A stretch of 64,000 bases of DNA from Pseudomonas putida. GTDB taxonomy: Bacteria; Pseudomonadota; Gammaproteobacteria; Pseudomonadales; Pseudomonadaceae. The stretch's first letter is position 1. Each line of letters starts with the position of its first letter. The notes under the pieces were generated by a model that searched no databases, had not been told where the DNA came from, and saw only the letters and a program-made list of their open reading frames with translations. Below, in pieces: positions 45,047-52,191 of the stretch. The stretch spans positions 498,519 through 562,518 of the forward strand of contig NZ_MNAH01000004.1 in assembly GCF_001976065.1 (NCBI RefSeq), written 5' to 3'. The translations under genes and the position numbers were made by a program.

Positions 45047-45403
45047 ATGCGGTGGATAGGATGGTCGTTGCTGCTGGCGCTCAACTGCGGCGAGGCAATG
45101 GCCCAGGCTTGCGTGGTCCACAGCCAGGCGGAACGGCTCGACGTGAAAGTCTGCCAGCAAAACCGCAATATTCCGCAAAAGCTCTTCGCCGACGGCTTCT
45201 GCCAGCCAAGTCTTGCCGGGCAGAAAGTCGAGGTGCAGTACGTCGACCAATGCCCTGCCGGGGCGTTCGGCGTGTGCAGCAACGCCCAAGTCGCCAATAT
45301 GCCCTACCGGCAGGATATTCACTATTACGGCGTTGCCACGGATGCGGCGTATTTGAAGCCGTTTTGCGAAGCCCAGAGCCAGGGGACCTGGCTCAAGCCT
45401 TGA
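45047..45403 (+). CDS. Small secreted cysteine-containing protein
   Basis: A 118-residue exported protein. The signal peptide MRWIGWSLLLALNCGEAMA ends before QACVVHSQAERL. The mature part has five cysteines (CVV, VCQQN, FCQPS, QCPAG...VCSN, FCEAQ region) suited to disulfide bonds. It sits between two COG0523 genes; I do not recognise a family and see no metal motif beyond the cysteines. ATG 45047 has GAGGAG upstream, better than the ATG 18 bases before it. Confidence 0.75.
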   Translation: MRWIGWSLLLALNCGEAMAQACVVHSQAERLDVKVCQQNRNIPQKLFADGFCQPSLAGQKVEVQYVDQCPAGAFGVCSNAQVANMPYRQDIHYYGVATDAAYLKPFCEAQSQGTWLKP

Positions 45404-45406
45404 GGG

Positions 45407-46612
45407 TCAGGTCGCGTCTTCGTACCAAGGGCCGAACGGATCAGGCAACCGGCGCCAGCCCTCTGCGCCGAGCAGCATCTCCTCATCGCTCAACAGACAC
45501 TCTTCGAGTTCGGTGGTGAGCCGCGCGAAATCGATGTCCTGGCCAATGAAAACCAGTTCCTGGCGGCAATCCCCGCTAGCGTCCTCCCAGTTCCGCAGGA
45601 TGGCGGCGGTGCTTTCCTGGTCCTGCGGCCATTGATCCTTCGGTACGAAACGCCACCAGCGCCCGGCAAATCCATAACGCATCATCCCACCCGCCTGGGA
45701 CCAGCTGCCAGCATCCATATGTTTGCTCGCCAGCCAAAAGAAGCCCTTGGAACGCAGCAGCTTGCCATTGAGCCACGGACCGTCGATGAAGTTGAAGAAC
45801 CGCTGCGGATGGAAGGGGCGCCGCGCGCGATAGACGCAGGACGCGATGCCATATTCGTCGGTTTCCGGTACGTGTTCGCCGCGCAGTTCCTGCAACCAGC
45901 CCGGCGACTGCGCCGCCTTCTCGAAGTTGAAGCGACCGGTATCGAGGATCTTCTCCAACGGCACTTCGCCCATGACCATCGGGATGATTTGCGCCTGAGC
46001 GTTGAGTCGCCCCAGGATCGCCATCAGCTCCTCGCGTTCGCGGCGACTGATCAGGTCGATCTTGCTGATCAGGATGACGTCGGCGAACTCGATCTGCTCG
46101 ATCAACAGATCGGTGATCGCGCGCTCATCCTCCTCGCCCAGCGTCTCGCCACGGGAAGCCAGGCTGTCGGCGTCCTGGAAGTCGAGCAGGAAATTCATGC
46201 CGTCAACCACAGTGACCATGGTGTCGAGCCGGGCGATGTCGGAGAGGCTCTGGCCGCTTTCGTCGCGAAACGTAAAGGTCTCCGCCACTGGCAGCGGTTC
46301 TGAAATGCCGGTTGATTCGATCAAGAGGTAATCAAAACGACCCTCACGGGCGAGCGACCCCACCTCCTCCAGCAAGTCTTCACGCAAGGTGCAGCAGATG
46401 CAGCCGTTGCTCATTTCCACGAGTTTCTCTTCTGCACGATTGAGGCTGACATCGCGCTGGACCTCGCTGCCGTCTATGTTGATTTCACTCATGTCGTTGA
46501 CGATGACCGCGACTCGCAGCCCATTTCTATTACGTAATATGTAATTTAAAAGTGTACTTTTTCCTGCACCAAGAAAGCCCGAAAGGACGGTTACGGGAAG
46601 GCGTTTTGGCAT
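45407..46612 (-). CDS. Zinc-responsive COG0523 GTPase (ZigA/CobW-like)
   Basis: A 401-residue G3E GTPase. Walker A is SGFLGAGKST (residues 11-20), the metal-binding motif is GCICC (Cys 71, 73, 74), the switch is ESTGISEP, and the specificity motif is SKID. The C-terminal CobW domain includes FHPQRFFNFIDG. Family members tied to Zur act as zinc metallochaperones in zinc shortage. ATG 46612 has GAGGAA upstream; the frame continues further but crosses the Zur box. A Zur box lies 50-62 bases upstream, shared with divergent folE2. The context strongly supports a zinc role. Confidence 0.92.
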   Translation of the reverse strand: MPKRLPVTVLSGFLGAGKSTLLNYILRNRNGLRVAVIVNDMSEINIDGSEVQRDVSLNRAEEKLVEMSNGCICCTLREDLLEEVGSLAREGRFDYLLIESTGISEPLPVAETFTFRDESGQSLSDIARLDTMVTVVDGMNFLLDFQDADSLASRGETLGEEDERAITDLLIEQIEFADVILISKIDLISRREREELMAILGRLNAQAQIIPMVMGEVPLEKILDTGRFNFEKAAQSPGWLQELRGEHVPETDEYGIASCVYRARRPFHPQRFFNFIDGPWLNGKLLRSKGFFWLASKHMDAGSWSQAGGMMRYGFAGRWWRFVPKDQWPQDQESTAAILRNWEDASGDCRQELVFIGQDIDFARLTTELEECLLSDEEMLLGAEGWRRLPDPFGPWYEDAT

Positions 46613-46661
46613 CAGATGTTCCTCACACTGGAATCCATAAAAAAGGTATCGTCGCTTCAAC

Positions 46662-46674
46662 GTTATCATATAAC
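46662..46674. promoter_or_regulatory. Zur box between the COG0523 gene and folE2
   Basis: GTTATCATATAAC is a perfect 5-3-5 palindrome matching the Zur consensus GTTATA-N-TATAAC at nearly every position. It lies between two divergent genes whose relatives are known zinc-limitation genes, 32 bases before the folE2 ATG. Confidence 0.88.
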
Positions 46675-46705
46675 ATTGCATTGCACCTCAACGACGGACC
46701 TTCCC

Positions 46706-47602
46706 ATGAACGCGCTGACTTTGCCCGATATCGCTGCGCAGGCCTCACGCCAAGCCCTGTCACTGGAGTGGGTGGGCATGTGTGGCATTGCCCTACCCGT
46801 TTTGCTCGACGACAAACTATTGTCTGCAACGGCCGATGCCGGTGTGAGTCTCGATAACGGCGAGGCGCGCGGTATCCATATGTCGCGGCTGTACCTGGCG
46901 CTGCAAACGCTTGAGCAAGAAACGCTCTCGCCCAAGCTGCTGCGACAGGTTTTGAGCAGCTTTCTGGACAGTCACGAAGGACTGTCAAACAGCGCTTATC
47001 TGAATATTCACACCGACTTGCTGTTGAAAAGGCCGGCATTGATCAGTCCATTGGCTGGCTGGAAAAGCTATCCCGTCAGCATCGAAGCACGCTTGAAAAA
47101 CGCGATGTTCCACGTGGAACTTAAAATCGCCCTCCCTTATTCCTCAACATGTCCTTGCTCTGCAGCGCTTTCCCGACAGCTTATTCAGCAGAAATTTGTA
47201 GGAGATTTTGCCAACCAGGCTCTGCAACACACCGAGGTACTGGCTTGGCTGGGTTCCACTGAAGGCATCGTCGCGACGCCCCACAGCCAACGCAGCACAG
47301 CGCAATTGAGTCTGCGCCTGCATGATTCTCAGGAGGAGCTTGCACTGATCGCGGTTATCAACGACGCCGAAGCAGCCCTCGGCACCGCCGTCCAAACCGC
47401 TGTCAAGCGCGCGGATGAACAGGCGTTCGCGTTGGCCAACGGACAGAACCTGATGTTTTGCGAAGATGCCGCCCGGCGCTTGAACCTCGCCCTCAAACGC
47501 TCACCCGGCATCGCCGGATTTTTGGTTCGGGTTATCCACGCAGAAAGTTTGCATGCCCACGATGCCGTTGCTGAAAGCCGCTGGAACTGGGAGACCGCCT
47601 GA
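46706..47602 (+). CDS. folE2: GTP cyclohydrolase FolE2 (type IB)
   Basis: A 298-residue enzyme for the first step of tetrahydrofolate synthesis. It is the metal-flexible FolE2 type that replaces zinc-dependent FolE during zinc shortage. The family markers are GMCGIALPVLL, KNAMFHVELKIALPYSSTCP with the conserved Cys of STCPCSAAL, and CEDAARRLNLAL near the C-terminus. It starts at ATG 46706, just after the Zur box. A parS palindrome lies within its coding sequence at 47107. Confidence 0.94.
   Translation: MNALTLPDIAAQASRQALSLEWVGMCGIALPVLLDDKLLSATADAGVSLDNGEARGIHMSRLYLALQTLEQETLSPKLLRQVLSSFLDSHEGLSNSAYLNIHTDLLLKRPALISPLAGWKSYPVSIEARLKNAMFHVELKIALPYSSTCPCSAALSRQLIQQKFVGDFANQALQHTEVLAWLGSTEGIVATPHSQRSTAQLSLRLHDSQEELALIAVINDAEAALGTAVQTAVKRADEQAFALANGQNLMFCEDAARRLNLALKRSPGIAGFLVRVIHAESLHAHDAVAESRWNWETA
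47107..47120. other. parS centromere-like site (ParB binding)
   Basis: GTTCCACGTGGAAC is a perfect 14-base palindrome preceded by T, identical to the Pseudomonas parS core. It lies inside folE2. ParB binds such sites near oriC to segregate the chromosome. Confidence 0.85.
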
Positions 47603-47795
47603 TGCGTTTATGGGCGTTCCGTTAAGGTATTTATCGAGAGCGTGGTGTATATCCACATCGGTCTGGTACGCGACTACAAGGGCCTTGCAGCGCAGGTTTC
47701 GAATGGACACGACAAACGTCTAGATGACAGCGAACGGGGATGGATCTAAGGTTTATCCGCTACGCATGTGATCGAAGCATTCGAGAATAACAATC
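47603..47795. other. Gap between folE2 and the ThrRS-like gene
   Basis: A stretch of 193 bases without a confident gene. A short open frame (VKVFIESVVYIHIGLVRDYK and onward, ending near 47750) has no good start codon or ribosome-binding site and may be a remnant. Nothing here resembles a terminator, so folE2 transcription could continue into the next gene. Confidence 0.4.
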
Positions 47796-48692
47796 ATGAT
47801 CCAGATCACTTTGCCCGATGGTTCAATGCGTGAATACGATCAACCGCTGTCCGTGCATGAGGTTGCCGCGAGTATTGGCCCCGGGCTGGCCAACGCTGCG
47901 GTAGCGGGTCGGGTGGATGGCCTGTTGGTCGACTGTGAGTTCGTGATCCGGGCCAATGCCCGGGTCAGCATCGTGACGCCCCAGGAACCCGACGGCCTGG
48001 AGATCCTCCGGCGCTCCTGTTCGCTGATGCTGGCGATGGCGGTCAAGCAACTGCATGCCCATGCTCAATTGCGCACCGGGTCGGCCTTGGGGGACGGGTT
48101 CTATTGCGAGTTCAGTGTCGAGCGCCCAATGATGACCGCTGATCTGCCGCTGATCGAAGCGCGCATGCAATCATTGGCGGCGACCAACCATTCGATCCGC
48201 CGCAGTCGGAGCTCTCCGTCTTCCGCCGATCTGTCGCTGTACCGCCTCGGGGATACCGAGTATTTGACGGCCGGCCCCCACGTCCCCACCACCAGAGTCC
48301 TGCAGGCCTTTGCCCTCGATCACATCAACGGCACCCTGCAGCAACGCATCTATGGTACCTGTTGGTCCAGCCACCAAGAGCTACAGCAGTGGCGCCTGCC
48401 GGCCCATGTGGTAGTCGTCAGCATGGATGACCGCCAGGCCAGCTATGCCCATGCGGTCACCGAACGCTTGCGCCGCAGTGGCGTGCGCGCACTGGCAGAT
48501 CTACGTAATGAAAAGGTTCGCCACAAGATTCGACATCACAGTCAGACGGTGCCGTACCTGGTGGTGGTCGGAGAAAAGGAAAAGGCTGGCGGGTATGTCA
48601 GCGTGCGTAATCGCAACGGGGAGGATTTTGGCAGGATGAAGATTGAGGCGGTGTGTGAGTGGTTGGGGCAACCAGGGATTTCAGGTGCCTGA
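47796..48692 (+). CDS. Threonyl-tRNA-synthetase-like protein without catalytic domain
   Basis: A 298-residue ThrRS relative missing the aminoacylation core. Residues 1-64 are a TGS domain (MIQITLPDGSMREYDQPLSV). Residues 65-190 are a shortened editing domain (CSLMLAMAVKQL, GPHVPTT, QRIYGTCW). Residues 195-298 are a complete anticodon-binding domain (ADLRNEKVRHKIRHHSQTVPYLVVVG). Compared with E. coli ThrRS (642 residues), about 300 catalytic residues (roughly 240-534) are deleted. Editing His73 and His77 are Arg and Leu, and Cys182 is Thr; His186 is kept. The frame is intact. It follows folE2 in a zinc-regulated locus, where full-length ThrRS paralogues are known. It may be a decayed thrS2 or a tRNA-binding regulator. 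Confidence 0.85.
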   Translation: MIQITLPDGSMREYDQPLSVHEVAASIGPGLANAAVAGRVDGLLVDCEFVIRANARVSIVTPQEPDGLEILRRSCSLMLAMAVKQLHAHAQLRTGSALGDGFYCEFSVERPMMTADLPLIEARMQSLAATNHSIRRSRSSPSSADLSLYRLGDTEYLTAGPHVPTTRVLQAFALDHINGTLQQRIYGTCWSSHQELQQWRLPAHVVVVSMDDRQASYAHAVTERLRRSGVRALADLRNEKVRHKIRHHSQTVPYLVVVGEKEKAGGYVSVRNRNGEDFGRMKIEAVCEWLGQPGISGA

Positions 48693-48738
48693 TCCAACAA
48701 GCCTCGCTCCGGAAGAACGAGGCTGCCTGCGAAACTGT

Positions 48739-49260
48739 TTACGCTCTTGGCTTCACGGTACCGCAATCCTGCCCCAACCAGACCGCACGGGTATCGAGGC
48801 TACCCTTCTGCTGAATACCGGTGGCGTTGAACGTACCGTTGACCTTGGTGGTGAACTCGCGATCGCTGAGGAACGTGGCAACACCCGCACCCTGCGCTTT
48901 CGGGCAGCTGAAACGGAATTTCCACTGATTGCCGGTGCGCTCGGTGATTTGCTGGGTGCAGCCCGATTGTGGATCGGTCAGGGGAATATTGTCGCTCTTG
49001 ACCTGCTCTGGCGTCAGGCATGCCCGGATACCTTTGCCGCCCATGGTGATGCCCTGTTTCTCCAGCTGGGCGCGCTGTTCAGGGGTCATCTGGCTTTGAA
49101 TCTGACCGAGGATCAATTGCAGATCCGGCAGGTTCTGGTCATCGACTTTCATGTTGCTCGAGGTCAATTCCCACAAACCTGGCTGCAGCATCTGCGCGTG
49201 AGCCGCCACAGGAAGTACCAAACCAAATGCCATGGCCAAACCCAGCAGACGAACGTTCAT
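48739..49260 (-). CDS. Secreted DUF3617 protein
   Basis: A 173-residue exported protein. Its signal peptide is MNVRLLGLAMAFGLVLPVAAHA. The DUF3617 family features are present: MLQPGLWELTSSNMKVDDQ, ACLTPEQVKSD and WKFRFSCP, with four conserved cysteines. The family is periplasmic and of unknown function. AGGAG lies upstream of the ATG. It converges with the ThrRS-like gene and is divergent from the cardiolipin synthase gene. Confidence 0.88.
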   Translation of the reverse strand: MNVRLLGLAMAFGLVLPVAAHAQMLQPGLWELTSSNMKVDDQNLPDLQLILGQIQSQMTPEQRAQLEKQGITMGGKGIRACLTPEQVKSDNIPLTDPQSGCTQQITERTGNQWKFRFSCPKAQGAGVATFLSDREFTTKVNGTFNATGIQQKGSLDTRAVWLGQDCGTVKPRA

Positions 49261-49392
49261 CGAGTAACTCCTGATCAGTAGTGGCCGTTAGACGTCGCCG
49301 GCGGGCTTCGGTTCATGGGCCAATTAAATAGCGACATTCTGCACGGAACATGGTCTGTTAAGCATTGAATCTTCAGGAGCAAGGCTGCCCCC

Positions 49393-50832
49393 ATGGATTA
49401 TTTTGGACCGCATGTTTTCGGTTATGTCATCGCGCTGCTGCACTCATTGGGCCTGATCGCGGCAATCCATGCCGTGCTCACTGTCCGAACCGCCCAAGGC
49501 TCGATTGCCTGGGCGCTCTCATTGTTGTTCATGCCTTACCTGACACTCATCCCCTATCTGGTATTCGGCCGCAGTTCCTTCGACGGTTACATCAAGGCGC
49601 GGCGCCAAGCCAACGAGGAGATGCGCAAGGCCGTTTCAGAGCTCAACTGGCGGCCATGGGTGGAGGAAGCCCTCACCGCCCGAGCTTCCAGCGCCTACGC
49701 GTCGTTACGGGCGATGCCGAAGCTGGGGCGCATGCCTTGCCTGGCAAACAATGAAGTGCAGTTGCTGGTTAACGGTCATGCGACCTTCCAGGCGATTTTC
49801 CACGCCATCAGCCAGGCCAAAGAAGCCGTATTGGTGCAGTTCTTCATCATCCACGACGACCGCCTGGGCCGACGCCTGCGAGACCTTTTGCTGCAAAAAG
49901 CCAGTGAAGGCGTGGCGACTTACCTGCTCTACGACCGCATCGGCAGCCACTCACTGCCCCACAGTTACGTCCAGTCGCTGCGCGATGGTGGCGTCGCGGT
50001 CAAAGCCTTTGCCACCCGCAGCGGCTGGCTCAATCGCTTCCAGGTAAACTTTCGCAACCACCGCAAGATAGTGGTCGTCGACGGTATTCTTGGCTTCGTC
50101 GGCGGCCACAACGTCGGCGACGAATACATGGGCGAGAAGCCACCCTTGGCACCGTGGCGCGATACCCATGTGCAAGTACGTGGGCCGGTAGTGGCCTGCA
50201 TGCAGGAGTCTTTCGCCGAAGACTGGTTCTGGGCGGCTCGGGAATTACCGCAGCTGATTCTGCCGCAGGTGTATCCGGACGACGGGGTGCTTTGCCAGAT
50301 GCTCGCCAGCGGTCCGGCGGACGCTTATGAAACCTGCTCGCTGTTCTTCGTCGAAGCGATCCATGCATCGACTGAACGCGTGTGGATCACCAGCCCCTAT
50401 TTCATCCCCGACGAAGCAGTTCTCGCCGCGTTACGCCTGGCGGTCTTGCGCGGCGTCGATGTGCGGATCCTGCTGCCATCTCGGCCTGACCACCGAATCG
50501 TCTACGCCGCTTCCAGCCTCTATGCCTTTGAAGCCGTGCGCGCCGGTGTGCGGGTGTTCCGTTACGAACCCGGGTTCCTGCATCAGAAGGTGGTATTGAT
50601 CGATAGCGAAATCAGCGCCATTGGCAGCGCCAACATGGATAACCGTTCGTTTCGCTTGAATTTCGAAGTGATGCTGCTAACGGTCGACAAGGCGTTCGCA
50701 GCCCAGGTGGAGCAGATGCTCAACGATGACTTCGACCTGGCTCACGAAATCGCCAAGGACGAAGGCCGGGAGACCCACCGCTTGCAGCAGGTCGGCATGC
50801 GGGTCGCCCGGCTTATTTCACCCATCCTCTAG
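49393..50832 (+). CDS. cls: Cardiolipin synthase
   Basis: A 479-residue phospholipase-D-type enzyme that joins two phosphatidylglycerols into cardiolipin at the inner membrane. Two N-terminal helices (about 5-60) are followed by two HKD motifs, FRNHRKIVVVDGILGFVGG near residue 220 and FLHQKVVLIDSEISAIGSAN near residue 395. The length matches ClsA (486). Its stop codon overlaps that of the convergent cfa gene through a shared CTAG. Confidence 0.95.
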   Translation: MDYFGPHVFGYVIALLHSLGLIAAIHAVLTVRTAQGSIAWALSLLFMPYLTLIPYLVFGRSSFDGYIKARRQANEEMRKAVSELNWRPWVEEALTARASSAYASLRAMPKLGRMPCLANNEVQLLVNGHATFQAIFHAISQAKEAVLVQFFIIHDDRLGRRLRDLLLQKASEGVATYLLYDRIGSHSLPHSYVQSLRDGGVAVKAFATRSGWLNRFQVNFRNHRKIVVVDGILGFVGGHNVGDEYMGEKPPLAPWRDTHVQVRGPVVACMQESFAEDWFWAARELPQLILPQVYPDDGVLCQMLASGPADAYETCSLFFVEAIHASTERVWITSPYFIPDEAVLAALRLAVLRGVDVRILLPSRPDHRIVYAASSLYAFEAVRAGVRVFRYEPGFLHQKVVLIDSEISAIGSANMDNRSFRLNFEVMLLTVDKAFAAQVEQMLNDDFDLAHEIAKDEGRETHRLQQVGMRVARLISPIL

Positions 50833-52013
50833 GGATTGTAGATATCGTCTCGCGTCCACGGCAGCTCATGGCTGCCATCCGCGTGGGCCTTCACCGCGAG
50901 AATCTGGTGCAGGTTGATCCAGCCACGGGCAAACGCGTAGGCACAACCGGCCAGGTACAGGCGCCAGATTCGCAGGGCTTGATCAGGCACCAGTTTCGAA
51001 GCGGCCTCAAGGTTGTCTTCCAGCCGTTCGCTCCAGTGATCCAGGGTCCGCGCGTAGTGCAGGCGCAGACTCTCGACATCGACGATCTCCAGCCCTGCTT
51101 CACTGATCTCGGCAGAAATCATCGACAGGTGCGGCAGCTCGCCATTGGGGAACACGTATTTCTCGATGAAATCACCGGCCCCGCGTCCCACGGGACGTCC
51201 ATCGGTGTGCTTGGCGGTGATCCCGTGGTTCATCACCAGACCGCCCTCTTTCACCGCGCCGAACAGGGTTTTGCAGTACTCAGCCAGGTTCGCATGCCCG
51301 ACGTGTTCGAACATGCCGACGCTGACCACTTTGTCGAAGCGCCCGTCCTGGGGCAGGTCGCGGTAGTCGAGCAACTGCAGCTCGACCAGATCCTCCAGGC
51401 CTTCTTCTTTAACACGCTCACGCGCCAGGCCCAGTTGCTCTTTGCTGAGAGTAATCCCAAATACTTTCGCACCGAACTCACGAGCCGCGTACCGCGCCAA
51501 CCCGCCCCAACCGCAGCCGACATCCAGCAAATACTCGCCTGGTTGTAGCCGTAACTTACGACACAGGTGGCGAAATTTTGCTTGTTGGGCTTGCTCAAGG
51601 GTTTCGCTGCCAGTCTCGAAATAGGCGCAGGAATAAGCCATGTCACTGTCGAGCCACAGCTGATAAAACGCGTTGGAGAGGTCGTAGTGGTAGGAAATCG
51701 CCTTGGCATCTGTCTCCTTGTCGTGGACAGTGCGCACAGGCTGACTGTCGAGCTCACCGAGCAGTGCCTGGCTCCATTCATCACAGACCCGAATCACATC
51801 GCTGATGGAGCCTTCCAGCTCCAGTTTGCCCTCAACGAACGCCGCCCCGAGTGCATCAAGGCTAGGATGGGTGAACTGGGAAACCATTTGTGGGTCCTTG
51901 ACCACAATAGTGACACTGGGCGTCGGCCCCAGATTGAATTCATGGCCGTCCCAGAGTCGCAGGCGTAACGGTAACTGCAGATTCTGTAAGGCCGGTGGAA
52001 GTTGCGCGAGCAT
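50829..52013 (-). CDS. cfa: Cyclopropane-fatty-acyl-phospholipid synthase
   Basis: A 394-residue SAM-dependent enzyme that adds a methylene bridge to unsaturated acyl chains of membrane phospholipids. The SAM site is YLLDVGCGWGGLARYAAREF. The family blocks ISYHYDLSNAFYQLWLDSDMAYSCAYF and GMFEHVGHANLAEYCK are clear. AAGGGGGA lies upstream of the ATG. It converges with cls, so two lipid-modifying genes sit tail to tail between the two zinc-related groups. Confidence 0.94.
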   Translation of the reverse strand: MLAQLPPALQNLQLPLRLRLWDGHEFNLGPTPSVTIVVKDPQMVSQFTHPSLDALGAAFVEGKLELEGSISDVIRVCDEWSQALLGELDSQPVRTVHDKETDAKAISYHYDLSNAFYQLWLDSDMAYSCAYFETGSETLEQAQQAKFRHLCRKLRLQPGEYLLDVGCGWGGLARYAAREFGAKVFGITLSKEQLGLARERVKEEGLEDLVELQLLDYRDLPQDGRFDKVVSVGMFEHVGHANLAEYCKTLFGAVKEGGLVMNHGITAKHTDGRPVGRGAGDFIEKYVFPNGELPHLSMISAEISEAGLEIVDVESLRLHYARTLDHWSERLEDNLEAASKLVPDQALRIWRLYLAGCAYAFARGWINLHQILAVKAHADGSHELPWTRDDIYNP

Positions 52014-52191
52014 GGAAAATCCCCCTTGTTTCAGACGTCTGCTGAGAGGTTAGACCATCCTTGAAAAGTAGCAGGCTATCGATTTGATAGCGATCTCCTA
52101 TGAATCCAGTATGGCTCCGAATTCACAGAAATGACTGCTCTCACCTAAGATGACTGCAAATACGGCCAACAGTTCTGTATTTTCCAGCCCC

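Noticed and set aside
47501..47710. A 69-codon minus-strand frame overlapping the end of folE2
   Set aside because: It overlaps the conserved FolE2 C-terminus and has no recognisable family.
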